Assembly: GCA_024291935.2 (NCBI GenBank)
Contig: CM044311.1
Span: 16,763,001-16,827,000 of the forward strand
From: Okapia johnstoni
Taxonomy: Eukaryota > Chordata > Mammalia > Artiodactyla > Giraffidae
Length of the DNA: 64,000 nt
Reading direction: 5' to 3'
A program made the translations under genes and the position numbers. This document shows positions 33,916 through 45,689 of the stretch, in pieces. Positions within the stretch are counted from its first letter, which is position 1. Each line of letters starts with the position of its first letter. The notes under the pieces are model-generated. The model searched no databases. It worked only from the letters and a program-made list of their open reading frames with translations, and was not told where the DNA came from.

Positions 33916-34799
33916 AAGAGATAAAGGTAGAGTAACCATGAGGACATGCAATTGGCGAAACAATTGCAAATATATTAATGGACCAGAATACAGAGCCAAA
34001 AGTAAATCCACACAGATATTATCAGCTGAATTTTAACAAAGAAACAAAGTCAGTTCAATGTAGAAAATAGAGCTTTTTCTTAATCAGTTGGACACCTGTA
34101 CATGGGGAAAAAAAAGAACCTAAACACAGAACTTACACCTTCAAAAAATTAACTCAAAATGCATCATGGACCTAAATGTAAGGTTTAAAACTATAAAAAC
34201 GCTAGGAAAAATCACAGGAGAAAATGTTTATGACTCTCGAGTTTGATGATTAATTTTAGGTATAAAGCAAAGGTGAAATCCACCAGAGAATATTAATAGA
34301 TACGTTTAATTTGATTAAAATTAAAAATATTTCACTCTGAGAAAGACACCACTAAGAGAATGAAAACATAAACCATAGAGAAGAAAATAAAATATTTGTG
34401 ATAGAAATCTTTTAACCAAAATATGCAACAGGCTCTTGCAAACGAATATTAAGAAAATGAGCAACCTAATTAAAAAAAAGCAAAGTATCTGAATAGGCAT
34501 CTCACCAATGAGCAACCTAATTAAAAAAAAGCAAAGTATCTGAATAGGCATCTCACCAAACAGCTATACAGCTGGCAAATAAATATATATAACAATGTTC
34601 AGCATCATTTGTCTTGATGTGATTCCACTGCACACCTATTGAAATAACAAACATTCAAAAGAAAGAAAAAAGACAGTATCAATTGCTACCAAGAAAATGA
34701 AGGAATAAAAGTTCTTATTTATGATTGATGCGAGTGCAAAATGGCACAACCACTTGGAAAGACAGCTTAACAGTTTGTTACACAGGTAAACTTTGTCTG
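33916..34799 (+). mobile_element. Old L1 ORF2 3' region, sense, part 3
   Basis: Continues ORF2 ('atggacctaaatgtaaggtt', 'gcaaaatggcacaaccactt'). Contains the 51-bp tandem duplication at 34456-34557. Confidence 0.85.
34456..34557. repeat. Perfect 51-bp tandem duplication
   Basis: Units 34456-34506 and 34507-34557 are identical; each begins aatgagcaacctaatt and ends aggcatctcacc. It lies inside the L1 ORF2 remnant. The zero divergence contrasts with the age of the host L1. Confidence 0.97.
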
Positions 34800-34920
34800 T
34801 GATCTGTTTCTGTTTAGTTGCTCAGTAGTTTCCAATTCTTTGTGACCCTGTCAATGGGATTTTTCAGACAAGAATACTAGAGTGGGTTGCCATTTCCTCC
34901 TCCAAGGGATGTTGCCAAAC
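34800..34920 (-). mobile_element. Bov-tA SINE, antisense, head lost, nested in L1
   Basis: 'gtttagttgctcagtagttt' to 'tcctccaagggatgttgcc'. The tRNA half is missing. Confidence 0.88.
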
Positions 34921-35200
34921 CAACATTATCTGTGATACAATCCAATATTTATGGTTTTAGGTTGCTACTCAATTGATTTGAAAATGCATGTTACAATGGT
35001 TGTTTATATCAGCTTTATTTTTCATTGCAATACTGGTAGTGACTGAGATGTAGGTTACTTAAATAACTTAGGGGAATACTGTACAATATATTATTATTCA
35101 GCAGTAAAATGATGTGAGCTATCAAGTAATTTGTTCTATTAGGATAGATATGTGACATAAATTAATGGAATACTTCTATGGCATTAAAGTAGCAAACGTT
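34921..35200 (+). mobile_element. Old L1 3' end, sense, part 4
   Basis: 'tttatatcagctttattttt' and 'ttattattcagcagtaaaat' are decayed L1 ORF2 end. Outer boundary approximate. Confidence 0.65.
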
Positions 35201-36365
35201 AGATAATTATTTTTAATTTAATGTCTAATTTTAAGAAACTATCAAATGTCCTTTATAATGACATTCATTAAAAATCAAGCCTTCTTAATTAATTGAAGAT
35301 CATTCAAATTAATTGAAGAATATTTAATTGCATTAGAAATGCATACTAAATAATCTGTTAAATGAAAAAGATGAAGTATAAAACTGCATATTTAACATAA
35401 AGTATATGTTGTAGATAATATACCAATATATATAAATGCACAGGAAGGATTCTGGCAGTGTTTTTGGGTTCTTAATTATCTTTAAACTATGGGCTTCTTC
35501 TTATGTGTATCCTTCTAAGCTAAGGGATCTTTAGCTTTTATTCTAGTCTCAGAGTGTTCCACAATCCAAAAAGTTAATGATCACAAAAACTCCTTTCCAA
35601 GGAATGCGTAGAGTTGTTAAGAGAATTTTATTAGGGTTAAAAAAAAGGTAATCCAGAAAATTTTAAAACTTGAAGCCAGATTTCCTGTCTCTGTGTGAAG
35701 TGTCTTCCACTGGCATATTGCTGCTGAGCAGTTTGCAAATATGTGAATCATTTAAAATAATTTAGATAAAACTGTAGAAAATTTATTTTTCTGTTGATTT
35801 CTATGTAAATATTAAGCCACTAGAACGTTACCTATTTTTACCTATAGAATCACGCTGTTCCATTTCAGTTTGCTCTTTAAATTTTATTCTCAAAATCACA
35901 TCACAGATACTATTTGCTGGAAGTCTTGCACATTTGGTTACAAATACAAACTCTTACTTGATGAAGTGGGCTTTCTATTCTATATGAATAGATACAGAGA
36001 TAGAGATTGTGCAGTTAATATAGATACCGATACAGATAATATAGAAGTAGAGAGAAATCTCACTTCTGAAATTTTGTTTACTAATTGATAAGTCTTGTTT
36101 TAATCAATTGTATAAGCTTTGTCCCATATTCTATATGAATTATACTAATTACAAGTGAGTTACTTCTAAAATAATTGGTATTTCTCACACATCTAAAAGA
36201 GAAAGTTGGTTTCCATTACACACAGGGTCATGTTGCATTTAGGAGTTGCTGGAATCAAATAATACCTTGCCGGAAATCAGTTTGATTGTGAAGATAACAC
36301 CCCCACAACCAGATTGTTTCTGCTGCCTTTTTTGTTTTTTTAAACAATGGCTGCATATTTAGGAT
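35201..36365. other. No recognisable feature
   Basis: AT-rich, apparently unique. A degenerate GATA-rich patch at 35988-36045. Confidence 0.45.
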
Positions 36366-37164
36366 GATTGCCTTGAGAAATATCAATAACCTCAGATATG
36401 CGGATGACACCACCCTTATGGCAGAAAGTGAAGAACTAAAGAGCCTCTTGATGAAAGTGAAAGAGGAGAGTGAAAAAGTTGGCTTAAAGCTCAACGTTCA
36501 GAAAACTAAGATCATGGCATTTGGTCCCATCACTTCATGGGAAATAGATGGGGAAACAGTGGAAACAGTGTCAGACTTTATTTTTTGGGGCTCCAAAATC
36601 ACTGTTGATGGTGATTGCAGCCATGAAGTTAAAAGACGCTTACTCCTTGGAAGGAAGGTTATGGCCAACCTGGATAGCATATTTAAAAGCAGAGACATTA
36701 TTTTGCCAACAAAAGTCCATCTAGTCAAGGCTATGATTTTTCCAGTGATCATGTATGGATGTGAGAGTTGGGCAGTGAAGAAAGCTGAGCGCCGCAGAAT
36801 TGATGCTTTTGAACTGTGGTGTTGGAGAAGAGTTTTGAGAGCCCCTTGGACTGCAAGGAGATCCAATCAATCCATCCTAAAAGAGATCAATCCTGGGTGT
36901 TCATTGGAAGGACTGATGTTGAAGCTGAAACTCCAGTACTTTGGCCACCTCATGGGAAGAGTTGACTCATTGGAAAAGACCCTAATGCTGGGTAGGATTG
37001 GGGGCAGGAGGAGAAGGAGACAACAGAGGATGAGATGGTTGGATGGCATCACTGACTCGATGGACATGGGTTTGGGTAGACTCCGGGAGTTGGTGATGGA
37101 CAGAGAGGCCTGGCGTGCTGCTATTCATGGGGTCACAAAGAGTCAGACACGACTGAGTGGTTGA
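36364..37164 (+). pseudogene. BovB reverse transcriptase, C-terminal 266 codons, open
   Basis: An uninterrupted frame encoding the C-terminal quarter or so of the BovB endonuclease/RT protein. The RT catalytic motif YADD is at residues 12-15 (36397-36408) in the context [14 protein letters not shown]. It continues through [20 protein letters not shown] and ends [12 protein letters not shown]. The apurinic endonuclease and most RT motifs are absent, so no active enzyme can be made. The first ATG is fortuitous host or upstream sequence. The lack of stops over 266 codons suggests a relatively young copy. Confidence 0.9.
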
Positions 37165-37170
37165 ACTGAA
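36366..37170 (+). mobile_element. BovB LINE 3' end, sense, with open RT frame
   Basis: 805-bp 5'-truncated BovB. It starts within the RT just before the active site and ends 'gtggttgaactgaactagac'. It is the best preserved BovB here; its coding part is described separately. No convincing TSD seen. Confidence 0.95.
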
Positions 37171-37731
37171 CTAGACTCATAACTTCTTACACAAAGTTTG
37201 ACTGTACATGCCAATCATACCAATGTTTATTAATATTACTTTTTAGGTAAAAAGAATGACATAAAGCACAGAATTTGAAAGAATATCAAATTGCCTCATT
37301 AATTTTCAAGTATTTATTATGATGTAATGTGAAACTTCCTCATGATTAAAATGATAGATGTAGTCATCCTTGACAACTGACTTCTAGTAAAGATAAGGTT
37401 GTCAGTAAAATGAAAGGGAATTCATAAATCAATGGTGAAAAGCAACATGTGCTGACTGGCAGCAGGATGTATTAACTAACTGGAATTGACACAAGTATTC
37501 ATTGATACACTGCCCACATGTGTCATCAAAGAAAGTGCCATATGCCACATGAAGAATAAGAAATGACTGGGCACCAAATGTAGCGTATAATTAAGCAAAA
37601 CAAAACACTTCTGAAGTAATCCTGAAATTAAATCTACTTTGTAAAAGCACATTGAGTATGTTCCTTTGATATGTAGGGTGAATAATAAGTCCAAACATTA
37701 ATGAATTTACCAAAATTTATTATTCTATATT
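37171..37731. other. No recognisable feature
   Basis: Apparently unique. Confidence 0.45.
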
Positions 37732-37733
37732 TA

Positions 37734-37806
37734 TTGGGTTGACCAAAAAGTTTGCTCTGGTCTTTCCATAATGGAAAAACTTAAATGAATGTTTTGGTCA
37801 ACCCAA
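37734..37806. mobile_element. Mariner-type MITE (73 bp) with TA target duplication
   Basis: Begins ttgggttgaccaaaa and ends ttttggtcaacccaa, perfect 15-bp terminal inverted repeats, flanked by TA on both sides (37732-37733, 37807-37808). The inner arms pair less well. It is a non-autonomous Tc1/mariner derivative whose transcript would fold into a single hairpin. Confidence 0.92.
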
Positions 37807-37808
37807 TA

Positions 37809-38743
37809 TCATTTTGTATGTTTTAATTTCCATGAGAATTTTATTTCTTAGCTTCTGAGAACAAAACAAAGTCAACTTCAATCCTATTACCCTTGGTCGT
37901 TTCCTATGAAGAAATGAAATCCTAATGTAAGTACGAGCCAAACTCTTCCTAACTCTGCTCCCTCTTCCCCTCTCCTTGTCATTCTACCATCTCCACCTAC
38001 CCTCTACTATGAAATATCTGGTCAATTTTACATCTCTGAGACAAGCTACAGTGCCTTGAACCAACTCTAACTCTCTGATGGATTCCTAGCTCCAGTTCCA
38101 GGAGTGGTAGACTAACTTTCCCTCTTCAGTGTGACATGGATACCAGCCAATCAGAACAGAGGTCAATCAACCTAAACTGTCCCTCCAGTGTATATTCTTG
38201 TTGGTAATACTCTATTTCAGAGCAGCATTTGACACAAGTTAAGTCCTCCTTCTTGAAATACTCATTTCCCCTGGCTTCAGGCATACCAAATACTTTTGGT
38301 TATATTTCTATCTCATTAAATGCACATTTTCAGATTCCTCTTTTCATTCCACATTTTCTCCTAGACTTCTGGGGTAACTGAAAGTATAATTTTCAGAATT
38401 TTTCATTTCTTCGTTGATTGTTCTTAAGAAATTTCATCTAGCCTTATGTCTTTAAAACTATCCATATTTTGAATACAATGCTCACCAGTTGCTTCTTGGG
38501 CTTAGTTATACATTCACACTCAAAACACTATCATAAACCACATTAGATATCAATCTGCTCAGAAGGTTATGAAACAGGAAACATAGTGTGACAGCAGCTC
38601 AACATCAAACATTCCTTGCAGGTATAGTTGTTTCAGCAGTCCATGAAACACTCTACAGAATCACCTGGAAGAAATCAACTCATATGACAGTTCAGTAGGG
38701 TTGAGACCACTTTGGGTAGCTGGGGAAACTTCTCTGGTTTAAC
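37809..38743. other. No recognisable feature
   Basis: Apparently unique, moderately pyrimidine-rich. Confidence 0.45.
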
Positions 38744-38976
38744 AGGCCTCCTCAGGTGAGATACTGGGGAGATCCACCTGCCAATGTGATCCACCTGCCA
38801 AAGCAGGAGACACAGAAGACTCAGGTTTGATCCCTGGGTCAGGAAGATACCCCGGAGAAGGAAATGGAAGCCCACTCCAGTATTCTTCCTGGGAAATCTC
38901 ATGGACAGAGGAGCCTGGTGGGCTACAGTCCATGGGGTCATAAAGAGTTCAGACATGACTGAGAGCATGCAAGCGC
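38744..38976 (+). mobile_element. Bov-tA SINE, sense, with head duplication
   Basis: The head contains a duplicated gatccacctgccaa unit (38771-38784 and 38789-38802). The rest runs to 'gttcagacatgactgagagc'. A C11-(CA)n tract follows. Confidence 0.92.
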
Positions 38977-38977
38977 A

Positions 38978-39000
38978 CCCCCCCCCCCACACACACACAC
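38978..39000. repeat. C11-(CA)6 tract
   Basis: Eleven C followed by a short CA array, at the 3' end of the SINE. Confidence 0.95.
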
Positions 39001-39001
39001 G

Positions 39002-39719
39002 AGTTAAATATCCCTACAAGCATAGCTTCCCCGGGCCCCTGCAAGAAACATGCCAGTCCCAAAAGTCATTGCCTAATGCATGACACTACGGAGTTTTCAT
39101 AGTTCCTTGTCCAGGTGCAAATTAGGGGTAATTTCTGTTTTAGTAATGTTGCCTGGAGATGGAATTTAACTCTTATCAGATTACTATGGAAACAAGCCTG
39201 AAAGTTAACTGAGGGTCAAATCCTCATGTAAAACTACAAACACTTGGCTCATCTTTGCCTATAACTCTAAAATTTCTATCTCCGTCTAAACTTTGCCTCT
39301 CAATGTCATATTCATATATCCTACTGCCTGCTTAACATTTTCACTTGAATATTTAACTAATGATGACAACTGAAAATACCCACATTTGAATTTTTGACTT
39401 TCCCTGACAAACATATGTTACCAAACACATTCTTCCAGTCTTCCTAATCTCACTAAATGAAGATATCTTTCTAGATGCCAGCATCAAATTTTTGGAGTCA
39501 TTCATAGCTTCTGTCTATGTACTTCATATCCAATCACCAGATTCTAAATATCCAAGTTCCACACAGTTTCCCCAGTGTCATTACTGCTGCTTTTCCTCAC
39601 ACAGCCACCGCTTCCTGCAGGTTATGGCAATAAATAAATTACTCTACGGTCATTCTGCTTCAGCCTCTCCTTCAAAGCTAATCATGATAGGACTGAGAGA
39701 CCTTTTTAAATTAAAGTAA
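39002..39719. other. No recognisable feature
   Basis: Apparently unique. Confidence 0.45.
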
Positions 39720-40002
39720 AATTTTATTACACCTTTATTTAAAACCTTCCATTGGCTTCCTACCCCCTCAACATAAGATATTATGACCTCGTTGTGCCTA
39801 CAGATTCTTCACAATCTCTGCCTTCAACTTGTGCTGCTCTCAAAATGGTGGCCTCCTGGTTGAACACTGAATGTACTAAGCATGATTTTACTCAGAACCT
39901 TTGCAAAATCTGTTAATTATGCCTGGAATTTTCTTCTCCAAAATATCCTCATGTTTACTCCTCACTATTTTTTCACTAAAATGTCAGTTTATTGGAAGGC
40001 AT
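39720..40002 (-). mobile_element. L2 LINE 3' region, antisense, part 1
   Basis: 'aaaaccttccattggcttcc', then 'tatgcctggaattttcttct' and 'tcactaaaatgtcagtttat' reproduce the antisense L2 order. Interrupted by a SINE. Confidence 0.75.
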
Positions 40003-40213
40003 TAGTGAAAATGAAAATCACTCAGTCGTGTCTGGCTCTCTGTGACGCCACGCACTGTAGCCCGCCAGGCTCCTCTGTCCATGGGATTCTCCAGGCAAGA
40101 ATACTGGAGTGGGTTGCCATTTCCTTCTCCAGGGGATCTTCCCCACCCAGGGATCGAATCAGGATCTCCTGCATTCCAGACGGAGTCTTTACCATCTGAG
40201 CCACCAGGGAATC
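40003..40213 (-). mobile_element. Bov-tA SINE, antisense, nested in L2
   Basis: Little-diverged full-length copy, 'aaaatcactcagtcgtgtct' to 'tctgagccaccagggaatca', inserted in the L2. Confidence 0.95.
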
Positions 40214-40330
40214 ATTGCCCTGACTTAAAATAGTCACTTGCTCTGAAATTCATATCCTCTTCATATATTTTATTTGTCTTCACAATAGTAATCAGCTTCT
40301 AATATTCCATGCACTTACGTTTTTATTTTC
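40214..40330 (-). mobile_element. L2 LINE 3' region, antisense, part 2
   Basis: 'ttgccctgacttaaaatagt' continues the antisense L2 (ccctgaccaccctatttaaaat). Confidence 0.6.
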
Positions 40331-41264
40331 CTTGTATATGGTATCTCATGATCATTAAAAAATAAGTAATGTGAAGTAGAAATGTACTTATGTTACAAAT
40401 GTTATATCTAAATCAGGACCTGGGGCAAATAGTTTATGAATAAATGATCAAAGAAATGAATAAATCAAAAAGTGACATGAAATGTGCCTGTATGTGCCTG
40501 TGTGCATCCATTTTGAATTCATCAATAAGGATGAATATATCTGATATAATTCTTTCCTTCAAGAACCGTATCTCCATAGGTTGGAATTGCAACCTCTAGG
40601 TAATAAATACTGAAATAATATTTATGCTTCTATCTTATTTGATAGCTACTTAGTCTGGGCCTTTTAAGGCCCAACTCTCTTTGCATGGTTCTACTGAGGT
40701 TAATTGTTAAAAACATGAGTTGGTCATCTTTCAAAACAGCTTCCAAATTCTTGGGCCCATAGTTTGCTTCTCCTCCAGGATCTTGATATCTCAAGATTCT
40801 TTGCTAAATCCAAATGTCACATTTTTTCAGAATTCCTTAGCAAGAAAACTTACAGCACTGTGCCTTCTGATAGTATACTGTCTACTTAGATATTGTTGTG
40901 AATTTTCATAAAAAACAAGTGACATGACATAAATAATGGGTGACATTTTTGGCTATAAAATTGCCATTTGGAAGGGTGTACAATGATATCTGTCGGGAAT
41001 CAACATTTATCTTTGGGGTACATTTAACCTGTATTCTGAGATGAGTTGCTTAATATCATAAACACATTAGTTAAAAATACAGTTAGAGAAGGAACCCAAG
41101 TAGGTGCTTTATGTGGAGATGATGAGAACTCTACTTCATAACAAGTTCAGTAGAATGTCTTCATCACATGATAGAATTGTTGGAAAAACACAACTTGAAA
41201 AAAGAAGATGAAAAATGCTTATTCAGAGTACAGCAAACATGTAAAATACATTATATTTAGGAGT
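40331..41264. other. No recognisable feature
   Basis: Apparently unique. Confidence 0.45.
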
Positions 41265-41406
41265 ATTATGAGATGGTTAGATAGCAACATCAACTCAGTG
41301 GATATGAGTTTAAGCAAACTCTGGGAACAAGGGAAGCACGGGGGAATCTGGTGTGCTTCAGTCCATCAGGTCACAAAGAGCCGGACATGACTTAGTGACT
41401 GAACAA
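41265..41406 (+). mobile_element. BovB LINE 3' terminus, sense
   Basis: 'atgagatggttagatagcaa' to 'gacttagtgactgaacaac' with an (aac)n tail. About 140 nt remain. Confidence 0.88.
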
Positions 41407-42635
41407 CAACAGCAACATATATCTTATTTGCTTGTTTGTTTTGGCCCCATTGGCTCAAAGTAGTGTGGGAGTTAAAATCAGACTAAAGTGGGAAGGATTT
41501 TGGGGTTAAATCTTACTCTTACTGAATGCTAGAAGAAAATCCATGTGAAGGAGATGCTTGAGTCAAGGTTAGAAGATACTCTGGGCCAAAGGAGGGTGAT
41601 ATACATACTGTAAAATTAAGATAATATTAATAAACTTTGCATAATGTAATGTCAACTGTTATAGTTTCTTTTTTTCTGAACCTTGGATCCAGGCAATTTC
41701 CTGTTGGGAGAAACTTCCAAAGGGTATGATTTATTATTATTCCTAAATTACGTGACATCTGTGGCAGAAAATGAGGTGAGAGTTGAAATTGTAAAGACAA
41801 TAATGTTCTTTTTTTGTTGAAGATCAGGAAGTTTAAAGAAAATATTCCTGTTTGGTCAGGCTAAGCTGGACACTTCTACATGCAAACTTTTCAGAAGCCT
41901 AAGACTATGGGCTTTGAGTATATAACAGTATTTATAAGCTACTTTTCCTTTTTAATTCCATTCTCTCTAAGTTTTGTCAAATCTTACTAGAAGGCACAGT
42001 ATTGTTTCTATTGTATAACGTGAGTCTAGGGAAAATAATGACCCTCTTCCTTCTTTCAGAGGTCACTGAAGGGCATCAGATGGTGGCTAATAGCTATAAG
42101 TCCCAAAAGTGTGACTATATCAAAAAGACTTTGCAACATTTAAAAAGTAGTACTATGCCATTAAGATGAGAAGACCAGAGGGAAAGATATTTTTCCTAGA
42201 AACAAATGAGGCAGATAGCATGAGATTAGCAAATAACTGGGGAGTCAGGTTTTAAAATCAAGGCTGATGTGAATTCTGACAAATTAATTTAATATAAAAC
42301 AGATACACAAATACATACTATAGAATATTAGTGAGAGCCAAGAACAAATAAACACCATTTCTATGTAGATTCTATTTAATGACCTTCAGAATTGTCTTAC
42401 AGAGTTTTTTTTTTTTTTTTTGCAACTCCACAACATCTACTCTGCTAGCTGTTTCTTTAGCTTCTTTGGTGCAAGAAATGAACTAGAACCTTTCCCTAGG
42501 CTTAAATATACATTTATTTATCTAAGTGTTGTTTCAGAGAGTGTCTCCTTACACTCCTTCTTTCCTTCAGAAAGGTGCATTTTAGAATTTCCATGAAACT
42601 TGGCACTTTCTAAACATGTTCCCTAATAGGACCTT
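41407..42635. other. No gene; one T run
   Basis: T18 tract at about 42404-42421, otherwise apparently unique. Confidence 0.45.
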
Positions 42636-42861
42636 TGGGCTTCTCAGATGCCTCAGTGGTAAAGAATCCACCTGCCAACGTGGGAGATTGAAAAAGGTGG
42701 GTTTGATCCCTGGTATGGGAAAAATCCCCTGGAGGAGGAAAAGGCAACCCTGTACAGTATTCTTGCTTGGAGAATTCCATGGACAGAGAAGCCTGGTGGG
42801 CTACAGTTCCTGGAGTCTCAAAGAGTCATACACTATTGAGTGACTGAGCATGCATGCATAC
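42636..42861 (+). mobile_element. Bov-tA SINE, sense, full length
   Basis: Exact 10-bp TSD ataggacctt at 42626-42635 and 42862-42871. A ~14-nt insertion (attgaaaaaggt region) lies just before the B box ggtttgatccc. Confidence 0.95.
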
Positions 42862-43025
42862 ATAGGACCTTCATATTCACATGCAAGCTCCCTCTTGAGT
42901 GTAGTCCTAGAAACGAGACCACCCAAAGTTAAATGTCACTCTAAACAAAAATTCTGTTTGATCATAAAATATGCAGAAATCACTTCTAAACTATTTCATG
43001 ATACCAGGATATAATTTTTAAAAGG

Positions 43026-43220
43026 TAAAGGAAAGATTGAAGGCAGGAGGAGAAGGGGACAACAGAGGATGAGATGGTTGGAAGGCATCACTGACTTGGT
43101 GGACATGAGTTTGAGCAAGCTCCGGGAGTTGTTGATGGACAGGGAGGCCTGGTGTGCTGCAGTCCATGGGGTCGCAAAGAGTCAGATGCGACTGAGCGAC
43201 TGAACTAAACTGAAACAGAT
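43026..43220 (+). mobile_element. BovB LINE 3' terminus, sense
   Basis: 'gaaagattgaaggcaggagg' to 'actgagcgactgaactaaac'. Low divergence; about 195 nt. Confidence 0.92.
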
Positions 43221-43339
43221 TAAATTTAGAATCATACCTGAGCAGTTAATTTGTTTAATTCATCTAATTGTATTAAATGCATGTAATTTAAAGACATTCT
43301 ATAAAAAGTTGTATTCAGGGTTATCATGCCTTAATATTA

Positions 43340-43560
43340 TGTGCTAGGTGACATTCAGTTGTGTCCACTCTTTGCGACGCTATGGACTGTGTAGCCTGCC
43401 AGGCTCCTCTGTCCATGGAATTTTCCAGGCTAGACTACTGAAGTGAGTTGCCATTTCCTACTCCAGGGAATCTTCCCAACCCAGGGATCAAACCTGCATT
43501 TCTTATGTCTCCTGCATTGGCAGGCAGGTTCTTTACCACTAGTGCCACCTGGGAAGACCC
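43340..43560 (-). mobile_element. Bov-tA SINE, antisense
   Basis: 'tgctaggtgacattcagttg' to 'tgccacctgggaagacccc'. Flanks ttaatatta (left) and taatatata (right) may be a decayed TSD. Confidence 0.92.
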
Positions 43561-44535
43561 CTAATATATAAATGTGCAAAAACAAGAATTTGCCAAAATT
43601 CAGTTTTAGAAATCACATATTAAATTCAGAATAAAAATCAGTTTATTAAAATGAACAAAGATTGTCCTCCTTTTTAGCTTCTCTTTTATTTAAAATATCT
43701 TGATGGTAGTTATATTAGTCAGATTTGGCTTTGGAGAAAGTATTCCAGCAATTATTGGGAAACAAAAAGGAAAGCATATATTTGATCCTGATTCTGAGAT
43801 TCAGCTGGGTGGTGTTTCTGGCTTAGGTTCAGTTGACTGATTTTTGCAGTTAATTGGTGGAAAGACCGAAATAGATGGAATGACAGGATAATCGGCTCCT
43901 CCCTCCTACTTTTCTCACATCGTGTAGGATTCTTGCCTGGACTTGTTCATATGGTGGAAGAAAGGTTCTCAGCAATGATTGGATGAGCCCCATGCACAGG
44001 CATCTTTCACTTATTATTCTCCCTTTGCCCAGGGAAGTCACTTGAGCCAAGCAAAGTTCAGAATAGGAAGGTATTCTCCAAAAGCATGCATTCAGAGAAA
44101 GAATATTTGACAATCAATTTGCAAACAATCCCTTGGTAGACATGTTTAACATGGGTGAATTTCTAGTTAAAAAGAAAAACAGAGACAAAAGAAAATGCAA
44201 GTTTGAACATAAATACACTTTATGGAAGTGATCTTCAATCTCTGAAGTATGTTTCTTTCTTCATACTATTTCTTTCCATATTTGCATCTACGTAATAAAA
44301 TCCATGGGATTAATTTTGGCTGACATGTTCTTTACCAGACCCAGTGAAAGGTACTTCCATAATCAATGAAAAATATGACTAATAATTAATATGTATAAAT
44401 TTATTTTACTTGCTCTCTCATGAATCCAACAGTAATTAATATTGATAGAAAATAATCAAAATTAATATCTATATTTTAGACATCATTTATATGATTATTA
44501 TTCTTTAACATATTAATAATACCTAACTGGTTATC
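43561..44535. other. No gene; possible old interspersed repeat at 43690-44100
   Basis: Segment 43690-44100 ('agattcagctgggtggtgtt', 'cttgttcatatggtggaaga') has the feel of an old mammalian interspersed repeat, but I cannot assign the class. The minus-strand frame 43850-44113 lies in it. Confidence 0.35.
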
Positions 44536-44580
44536 TCTGAAGTTATCTTAAAAGCCAATGAAATCTGCTCAGACAAAAAG
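44536..44580. repeat. 45-bp direct repeat, left copy
   Basis: Starts tctgaagttatctta, ends tcagacaaaaag. Matches 44881-44925 at 40 of 45 positions without gaps. The two copies bracket a SINE pair. Confidence 0.95.
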
Positions 44581-44780
44581 TGAAAGTCACTTAGTCATGT
44601 CTGACTCTGTGACCCTGTGGCCTGTAGCACACCAGGTTCTGTCTATGGGAATTCTTCAGGCAAGAATACTGGAGTGGATAGCTGTTCCCTCCTCCAGAGG
44701 ATCTTCCCAACCCAGGGTCTAACCCAGGTCTCCTACATTGCAGACAGATTCTTTACCAGCTGAGCCACCAGGGAAGCCCA
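44581..44780 (-). mobile_element. Bov-tA SINE, antisense
   Basis: 'tgaaagtcacttagtcatgt' to 'tgagccaccagggaagccca'. Immediately followed by a partial second copy. Confidence 0.93.
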
Positions 44781-44880
44781 ATAATACTGGAGTGGGTAGC
44801 CTGAGTCCTTCCCGACCCAGGAATCTAACCAGAGTCTCCTGCATTACAGGCAGATTCTTTACCAGCTGAGCTGCCAGGGA
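44781..44880 (-). mobile_element. Bov-tA SINE, antisense, partial second copy
   Basis: Starts at 'ataatactggagtgggtagc', with a deletion, and runs to 'ccagctgagctgccaggga'. It resembles its neighbour and may be an internal duplication of it. Confidence 0.88.
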
Positions 44881-44925
44881 TCTGAAGTTATCATAGAAGC
44901 CAAATAAATCTGTTCAGACAAAAAG
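44881..44925. repeat. 45-bp direct repeat, right copy
   Basis: Begins exactly where the second SINE ends. See 44536-44580. Confidence 0.95.
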
Positions 44926-45689
44926 ACAGTATCAAAATCTATAATTTGAGTTGGATATAATCACTTTCACTGAAAACTTCACTGTTCTAGAGATAATTCT
45001 GGGTTTCTTTTCAGTTATACTTGTGGTTGATGCTGCCACTATTCTTTGCTTAAGAAGACAGTATTATGAAAGAGATAAGTGCCATCAATGAAATCACAAC
45101 TTCCAGAAAAAACATGAGGTAATAAAGAGAGAAAATTTAGGGTGTGTGACCCGTTTTCATTTGTAACCACCTATATAGCTTCAGGACATAGCTGCCAGGC
45201 AAGGAATAATAAATAACATGGCCTACTTAGAAAATAATGCCAAATTATATCATACCATATGGGTTGATTGCTGGGATCCAATCAGAAGCTCTTAAATAAT
45301 GTGAGAAAATTTTGTGCTGGGTTGTTATATACTGCTTTGTTTTCCAAGTTGAGTTTAGTTGAGGCATGAGGGCTGGCAGATACAGTGAGTATAAAATTGC
45401 ATTTCAAAGTATTGAATTCTTGCAGTAAAATATTTGAACAATGTATGAGACATAATCCTGGCCAAAAATCTGCAATATAAAAACAAGATTACATTGTTAG
45501 CTAACTAAATTTAAATCCATAACTTGGTCTATAACTTCTCTTGGGAAATTTCACAACTTCTATGGTATGTAGTTTTAAAAAAAATAAAGAACATTCCATT
45601 TCAAAATAGATGTAACATAAATGTAATGAGCTCACTACAATTTTCTTCTGGGATTTCTAAATAATACTAATATTGTTTTGCTTCATTTC
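44926..45689. other. No recognisable feature
   Basis: AT-rich, apparently unique. Confidence 0.45.

Noticed and set aside
35988..36045. GATA-rich stretch as a factor-binding cluster or microsatellite
   Set aside because: Units are degenerate and irregular (gatacagagatagagatt, then gataccgatacagataat); too weak in AT-rich DNA.
43690..44100. Possible LTR or DNA transposon
   Set aside because: Looks like an old interspersed repeat, but no termini, TSD or reliable family signature could be identified, so no element was called.
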